A stretch of 9,797 nucleotides of DNA from an uncultured Bacteroidales bacterium (lineage in GTDB: Bacteria; Bacteroidota; Bacteroidia; Bacteroidales; Muribaculaceae). How positions within the stretch are numbered: the first letter of the stretch is position 1; every line of letters starts with the position of its first letter. Shown in pieces: positions 6,383 to 9,797 of the stretch. The DNA lies in contig USHH01000069.1 in the NCBI GenBank assembly GCA_900554345.1, positions 1 through 9,797 of the forward strand. The letters are read 5' to 3'. The translations under genes and the position numbers were made by a program. Under the pieces are notes generated by a model, which was not told the origin of the DNA, searched no databases, and saw only the letters and a list, made by a program, of their open reading frames with translations.

Positions 6383-7759
6383 TTATCCGAGGGGCTCGAG
6401 CTGCACTGTGAAGTGGCGCATGAGCTCGGCCTCCCATGTGATCTTCACGCCGCGGGTGATCTCATGACGACGGTCGTAGACGTTCTTGAGAGCGGCTGCG
6501 ATCACGTTCATGTGGTTGTCGGTATAGGTGCGGCGGCAGATGCAGAGACGCAGGAAGTCGTTGCCGTTGAAGCGGTTCTCGCGTGTGATGGGGTCACGGT
6601 CGGCGAGCAGGTAGCCGATCTCGCAGCCACGCACGCCGGCCTCGAGATAGAGCTCGATGGCGAGACGCTGTGCGGGGAACTCCTCCTTCGGGATTCTGTC
6701 GAGCACCTTGTCGGCGTCTATGAAGAGGGCGTGGCCACCTACGGGACGCTGATAGGGGATGCCGTATTCGTCGAGCTTCTTGGCGAGATACTCCACCTGC
6801 TTGATACGGGTCTGGAGCATATCGAACTCGGTGTTCTCGTCGAGGCCGACGGCCAGGGCTGCCATGTCGCGGCCGTTCATGCCGCCATAGGTCAGGAAGC
6901 CCTCGAAGGGGATGAGGAAGCGCTTGGCGCCTTCATATATGTCTTCCCAGCGTGTGGCTATGAAGCCACCCATGTTGACGAGTCCGTCCTTCTTCGACGA
7001 CATTGTCATGGCATCGGCCAGAGCGAACATCTCGCGGCATATCTCCTTGATGGTGGCGTCCTTGAACTCAGGCTCGCGCGTCTTGATGAAGTAGGCGTTC
7101 TCGGCGAAGCGGGCGGAGTCGAACACCACGCGCTTGCCGTATTTGTCGGCCAGCTTCCTCACGCCCCGGAGGTTCTCCATCGATACAGGCTGTCCGCCGG
7201 CTGTGTTGTTGGTGATGGTCACGATGATGAAAGGCACCTTGTCGCCGTCCTTGGCGAGCACGTCCTCAAGCTTCTTCAGGTCGACGTTGCCCTTGAAGGG
7301 TACCTCGAGCTGGGTGTTGCGTGCCTCGTCGACAGTGCAGTCTACGGCGAAGGCCTTGCGGCTCTCGATGTGGCCCTTGGTGGTGTCGAAGTGGGAGTTG
7401 CCCGGGACGATGTCACCGGCCTTCACGAGGTGGGAGAAAAGCACGTTCTCGGCTGCGCGGCCCTGGTGGGTGGGGAGCACATACTCGAAGCCCGTGATGC
7501 GTGTGATCGTGTCCTTGAGCTCGTAGAAGGAGCGTGCGCCGGCATATGCCTCGTCGCCTGTCATCATGGCGGCCCACTGGCGGTCGCTCATGGCGCCTGT
7601 GCCGGAGTCTGTGATGCAGTCGATGTAGACGGCGTCTGACTTCAGCATGAACACGTTGTATTTGGCCTCTTTCAGCCACTGCTCACGCTGTTCGCGGGTG
7701 CTCTTCCTGATGGGTTCCACCATCTTGATTTTCCAGGATTCTGCAAAGGGTAGTTCCAT
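6383..7759 (-). CDS. tnaA: Tryptophanase (L-tryptophan indole-lyase)
   Basis: Cytoplasmic PLP enzyme that splits L-tryptophan into indole, pyruvate and ammonium; in gut anaerobes this supplies indole, a host and microbial signal. The 458-aa length is that of the family. Visible features are TDSGTGAMSD (50-59), GDEAYAG (68-74), PTHQGRAAEN (96-105), TNNTAGGQPVSM (183-194), DSARFAENAYFIK (214-226), and the PLP lysine K257 in MSSKKDGLVNMGG. Tyrosine phenol-lyase is the close alternative. Tryptophanase is favoured because the segment after AGVR reads GCEIG (isoleucine where tyrosine phenol-lyase has its substrate-binding arginine) and because DSARFAENAYFIK matches tryptophanase. The start at 7759 gives the expected N-terminus. 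It has its own promoter and a leader of about 48 nt with no tnaC-like peptide. A hairpin follows the gene. Confidence 0.96.
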   Translation of the reverse strand: MELPFAESWKIKMVEPIRKSTREQREQWLKEAKYNVFMLKSDAVYIDCITDSGTGAMSDRQWAAMMTGDEAYAGARSFYELKDTITRITGFEYVLPTHQGRAAENVLFSHLVKAGDIVPGNSHFDTTKGHIESRKAFAVDCTVDEARNTQLEVPFKGNVDLKKLEDVLAKDGDKVPFIIVTITNNTAGGQPVSMENLRGVRKLADKYGKRVVFDSARFAENAYFIKTREPEFKDATIKEICREMFALADAMTMSSKKDGLVNMGGFIATRWEDIYEGAKRFLIPFEGFLTYGGMNGRDMAALAVGLDENTEFDMLQTRIKQVEYLAKKLDEYGIPYQRPVGGHALFIDADKVLDRIPKEEFPAQRLAIELYLEAGVRGCEIGYLLADRDPITRENRFNGNDFLRLCICRRTYTDNHMNVIAAALKNVYDRRHEITRGVKITWEAELMRHFTVQLEPLG

Positions 7760-7813
7760 GGTTGTTTCTGTCGTTTTATATTGGATGCGGTTGTTGTATG
7801 ATATTTACGCTGA

Positions 7814-7845
7814 CAAAGTTACAACAAAGAAACGTGATATGCAAA
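7814..7845 (-). promoter_or_regulatory. Bacteroidota-type promoter for tnaA
   Basis: On the minus strand TTTG (7845-7842) is followed after 20 bp by TAACTTTG (7821-7814), an exact match to the TTTG / TAnnTTTG consensus. It is the best promoter in the window. Transcription would start near 7807, leaving about 48 nt before the tnaA ATG. It lies in the gap after the TraB-like gene stop, so tnaA need not depend on upstream transcription. Confidence 0.78.
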
Positions 7846-7867
7846 AAATATGGAAAAAATATTATTC

Positions 7868-8755
7868 TTATTTTAGCGGTGTCACCTTATATCCTTTATT
7901 CTCAAGCATTTTCAGCAGGCCGTTGTCGCCCGGGAGATGAAGAGCGCCCACAGCCACGAAGACCGGCCCCTCGGCCATGATGGCGGGTAGCTTCTCTGCC
8001 CATGCCGCGTTGCGGTCGTTGACGAGCGCTTTCATGAAGGCGGCGTTGGCCGACTGGGCCTCGCTGAGGGCCGCCAGCCGGTCGAGCTCCTGGGCGGCGT
8101 AGGCCTCGTTCATCTCCCTGGCCGACTTTATCTCCTCCGAGGGATTCTCGAGCACCTTCACCAGTGCCTCGGCCTGCTCGGCCACCGGTGTGAAGTCGTA
8201 GAGCAGTGTAGCCTGTTCGTCTACGGTCTCGAGGCCTATGATCTTCTTGCCGGCTTTAGCTCCCTCGGTCTGGAAATAGCTGTCGAGCTGTTCGGCGGGA
8301 TTGTAGTCGGGCATCTCCTTGCTGACGATACCCAGCGCCACGATGGTGGTGACGGCCATAGGCTTCATGCCGTTGAGGAGCTCGAGGTCCATGCCGGGCA
8401 TCGGCGCCAGTGACTTGAACGATTCGTTGAGGGCGTTCCATTTCTCGGCCGGCAGCAGGTCGTGGAGGGTGCTGTCGGCGGGAGCCGCGATGTGCTGCTG
8501 CATGGCCATCTGGATCTTCATCGGGCCCTGCGTCATGTCGATCTCGCCCACAATCCGCGACGCCTCGTCGAAGGCCTTGCGTGCGCCGGCCACGCTGTCG
8601 ATCACGGAGAGCGGAGCGAGGTGGTGGGTGCCGAAGATCACGGCCGGCTCCTTGAGCCCGTTGCCCTCTATCCTGTAGGCTATCTGTGATTTGGCCGGGA
8701 GGACGGCCATGATGGCCAGCATGATGGCCAGTGCGGTTTTTCCAATGTGTGTCAT
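7868..8755 (-). CDS. TraB/GumN family protein, secreted
   Basis: Member of the TraB/PrgY/GumN (TIKI-like) superfamily, proposed metal-dependent proteases or hydrolases. The 295-aa protein has a signal peptide at 1-23 (hydrophobic LAIMLAIMAVLPA, then KSQ), so it is exported, probably to the periplasm. The two conserved GxxH-type motifs are present: FGTHHLAP (41-48) and GALHLPGDNGLL (270-281). Conserved acidic positions lie in GEIDM (E71) and GLETVDEQ (E176), with LVNDRNAAWAEKL (244-256) before the second motif. These are the expected family landmarks at the expected spacing for a full-length protein. It shares a promoter region with the divergent HU-like gene. The substrate is unknown; a link to tnaA, which follows on the same strand behind its own promoter, is not implied. 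Confidence 0.92.
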   Translation of the reverse strand: MTHIGKTALAIMLAIMAVLPAKSQIAYRIEGNGLKEPAVIFGTHHLAPLSVIDSVAGARKAFDEASRIVGEIDMTQGPMKIQMAMQQHIAAPADSTLHDLLPAEKWNALNESFKSLAPMPGMDLELLNGMKPMAVTTIVALGIVSKEMPDYNPAEQLDSYFQTEGAKAGKKIIGLETVDEQATLLYDFTPVAEQAEALVKVLENPSEEIKSAREMNEAYAAQELDRLAALSEAQSANAAFMKALVNDRNAAWAEKLPAIMAEGPVFVAVGALHLPGDNGLLKMLENKGYKVTPLK

Positions 8756-8798
8756 TGTCGTGTGTCTTGTTTATGATTAATTTTAAGTTTCTTTACTG

Positions 8799-8806
8799 CA
8801 AAATTA
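8799..8806 (-). promoter_or_regulatory. -7 element of the TraB/GumN gene promoter
   Basis: TAATTTTG on the minus strand (8806-8799) matches TAnnTTTG exactly and would start transcription near 8792, about 37 nt before the ATG at 8755. No TTG is found at the right distance, so the -33 side is poor. Confidence 0.45.
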
Positions 8807-8818
8807 AAAAGTTTTTTC

Positions 8819-8826
8819 TAATTTTG
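8819..8826 (+). promoter_or_regulatory. -7 element of the HU operon promoter
   Basis: TAATTTTG on the plus strand is an exact TAnnTTTG match; start of transcription is expected near 8833. The -33 region (TTTACTG at 8792-8798) is only a partial match. It is the mirror image of the divergent TraB-side element, 12 bp away. Confidence 0.5.
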
Positions 8827-8847
8827 TTCTCTTCTCACATAAGACGC

Positions 8848-8887
8848 GGCCTCGGGCTGAAAGTTTCATCCGGGGCCTTTTATTTTC
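8848..8887 (+). terminator. Terminator-like hairpin in the 5' leader of the HU genes (possible attenuator)
   Basis: GGCCTCGG (8848-8855) pairs with CCGGGGCC (8870-8877) as an 8-bp GC-rich stem with one G-U pair. Inside it TGAA/TTCA can extend the stem around a 3-nt loop. TTTTATTTTC follows directly (8878-8887). This is the form of a rho-independent terminator on the plus strand. No plus-strand gene lies upstream for it to terminate: it is between the only visible promoter element and the ATG at 8894. Conditional termination of the HU leader is therefore the likely role, but this is inference. Confidence 0.6.
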
Positions 8888-8893
8888 TACATC

Positions 8894-9175
8894 ATGGACA
8901 ACAAGACCCTTATGGATATGCTCTCACGGCGTCTCGACATCTCGGTCGACACCGTGGGGCAGCTTATCGAGGCAATGTCGGCATCGGTGGGACGGTGTGC
9001 CGCGGCGCTCGATGTCGTGGCCGTGCCGTCGTTTGGCTTTTTCGAGTCCCGCAGGCGTTCGGAGCGACTCGCCGTGCATCCCTCCACCGGCCGCAAGCTC
9101 CTTGTGCCTCCGAGAATCACGATCGCTTTCCGCCCGTCGGCAATTTTGAAACAGAAGGTTAAAGATGGAGAATAA
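8894..9175 (+). CDS. HU/IHF-family DNA-binding protein (stand-alone, 93 aa)
   Basis: Small histone-like protein that should bind and bend DNA as a dimer. Residues 1-45 form the helical dimerisation part. PSFGFFESRRR (45-55) matches the GFGxF turn of HU. The beta-arm region (55-75) is strongly basic and holds VHPSTGRKL, so the proline that HU uses to intercalate at the arm tip is present (P63). RITIAFRPSAILKQKV (74-89) matches the C-terminal strand and helix. The sequence is divergent from core HU (GR in place of the usual arm residues), so it is a paralogue rather than the main nucleoid HU. Its stop codon overlaps the start of the next gene by 11 bp, giving translational coupling. A terminator-shaped leader lies 6 nt before its start. 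The target DNA is unknown. Confidence 0.88.
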   Translation: MDNKTLMDMLSRRLDISVDTVGQLIEAMSASVGRCAAALDVVAVPSFGFFESRRRSERLAVHPSTGRKLLVPPRITIAFRPSAILKQKVKDGE

Positions 9176-9797
9176 GATTACCCTTCCGCGCCTGGCCGCG
9201 ATGATGGCCGAGGCCACGGGCAAGCCGCGCCGCCTCTGCGAGGATTTCCTGCGCGAGCTCTTCGCGCTGTCCGCCGAGTCGCTGTCCGCCGGCGAGAATG
9301 TAAAGATAAAGGGATTCGGCACGTTCAAGCTCTCGCCAGTCGATGCCCGCAAGAGCGTCAACGTTGCCACTGGCGACGATATCCGTCTTGAGCCTCACAT
9401 GAAAATCACTTTCATCGCATCCAAGGAACTCGCGGCATCCGTCAACGCGCCGTTCGAGATGTTTGAGTCGATGGAGGTGGCCGACAATTTCTCCATCTCC
9501 GACGACACCGCTTCCGCGCAGCCCGAGCCTCCTGTCGAGGAGGTGACAGGTAAGCCCTCGGTCGAGAAACAGGCAGTCATCGAGGAGAAGCCGGTCACCG
9601 TCGACAAGCCAGTGCCCGGGAAAAGGGGATTCAGGTTCGGCTGGGGATTCTTCGCCGGCTTCATCAGTGCGGTGCTTATCGGTGGGGTATTGGTCTATCT
9701 ATTCGGTTTCACTTCCATGCTCGACCGTCAGGCCCCGCAGGAGGCTGCGTCCGCCTCGGAACCTGCCCCGGTGGCTGTGGCTGCCGGGGCCGACACT
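9165..9797 (+). CDS. HU-domain protein with transmembrane anchor (3' end beyond window)
   Basis: Open to the window edge; 211 codons are seen and no stop. Residues 1-95 form an HU/IHF-like domain: helical MENKITLPRLAAMMAEATGK, the GFGTF turn (50-54), a basic arm, and ITFIASKELAASVN at the end. The arm tip reads NVATGD, so the DNA-intercalating proline of HU is replaced by valine. Residues 100-150 are an acidic, proline-rich linker. Basic residues (KRGFRF, 153-158) then precede one transmembrane helix (about 159-182), which by the positive-inside rule puts the HU domain in the cytoplasm. An Ala/Pro-rich stretch follows on the periplasmic side. The ATG at 9165 is chosen because it gives the complete first HU helix and overlaps the preceding stop by 11 bp. 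The unseen C-terminus may carry a SPOR- or LysM-like wall-binding domain, as in other Bacteroidota HU-like membrane proteins; this is inference. Confidence 0.87.
   Translation, partial: MENKITLPRLAAMMAEATGKPRRLCEDFLRELFALSAESLSAGENVKIKGFGTFKLSPVDARKSVNVATGDDIRLEPHMKITFIASKELAASVNAPFEMFESMEVADNFSISDDTASAQPEPPVEEVTGKPSVEKQAVIEEKPVTVDKPVPGKRGFRFGWGFFAGFISAVLIGGVLVYLFGFTSMLDRQAPQEAASASEPAPVAVAAGADT

Noticed and set aside
6413..7639. Open frame of 408 codons on the plus strand
   Set aside because: It is fully antisense to tnaA, whose protein has a clear family match. The composition (Val/Glu/His/Gly-rich) is typical of a GC-rich antisense shadow.
6383..7759. Tyrosine phenol-lyase instead of tryptophanase
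   Set aside because: The substrate-binding arginine of tyrosine phenol-lyase is isoleucine here (GCEIG), and the DSARFAENAYFIK segment matches tryptophanase.
8731..9162. Plus-strand frame of 143 codons crossing the divergent promoters
   Set aside because: It starts inside the TraB-like signal peptide gene, reads through the promoter region and the leader hairpin, and is out of frame with the HU protein, which is the recognisable product.
1..9797. CRISPR array, tRNA, rRNA, insertion sequence or phage module
   Set aside because: No regularly spaced repeats, cloverleaf, rRNA core segments, transposase motifs or phage structural genes were seen on either strand.

Overview
The window looks like ordinary chromosomal DNA of a Bacteroidota bacterium, most likely order Bacteroidales and possibly a Muribaculaceae-like gut anaerobe. 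The order is supported by several things: Bacteroidota-type promoters (TTG/TTTG, about 20 bp, then TAnnTTTG) in front of ndk and tnaA, little Shine-Dalgarno sequence before start codons, GC-rich coding DNA with AT-rich promoter gaps, and a gene set (Bacteroidales-type NDK, tryptophanase, HU-family pairs) common in that group. The family-level guess is inference. No transposase, phage gene, CRISPR array, rRNA or tRNA was seen.

Layout: (1) 41-1538, minus strand: ndk (nucleoside diphosphate kinase), then a secreted M23 peptidase with a C-terminal LysM domain, probably from one ndk promoter (1580-1611). (2) 1539-1959: an AT-rich intergenic gap with the ndk promoter, three inverted repeats and a candidate promoter for the next gene. 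(3) 1960-3627, plus strand: an MscS/YbdG-type mechanosensitive channel with a long disordered tail. It converges on, and overlaps by 69 bp, (4) 3559-6296, minus strand: a phosphoethanolamine-transferase-like membrane enzyme followed 11 bp later by an acyltransferase-3 membrane protein, a likely envelope-glycan or lipid A modification pair. (5) 6297-6382: a long hairpin, probably the tnaA terminator, only 20 nt before the transferase start. (6) 6383-7759, minus strand: tnaA, the indole-producing tryptophanase, with its own strong promoter. (7) 7868-8755, minus strand: a secreted TraB/GumN-family protein. (8) 8756-8893: a divergent promoter region with two back-to-back TAATTTTG elements. (9) 8894 to the window end, plus strand: two overlapping HU/IHF-family genes. 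The first is a stand-alone HU-like protein. The second is an HU domain joined through an acidic, proline-rich linker to a transmembrane helix, and it runs off the window.

Most genes concern the cell envelope: peptidoglycan hydrolase, osmotic channel, surface-glycan or lipid modification, and a secreted TraB-like protein. The most unusual part is the right end. A terminator-shaped hairpin with a U-tract lies in the leader of an HU gene, and that gene is translationally overlapped with a membrane-anchored HU fusion. This suggests a regulated module that may tie DNA to the envelope.
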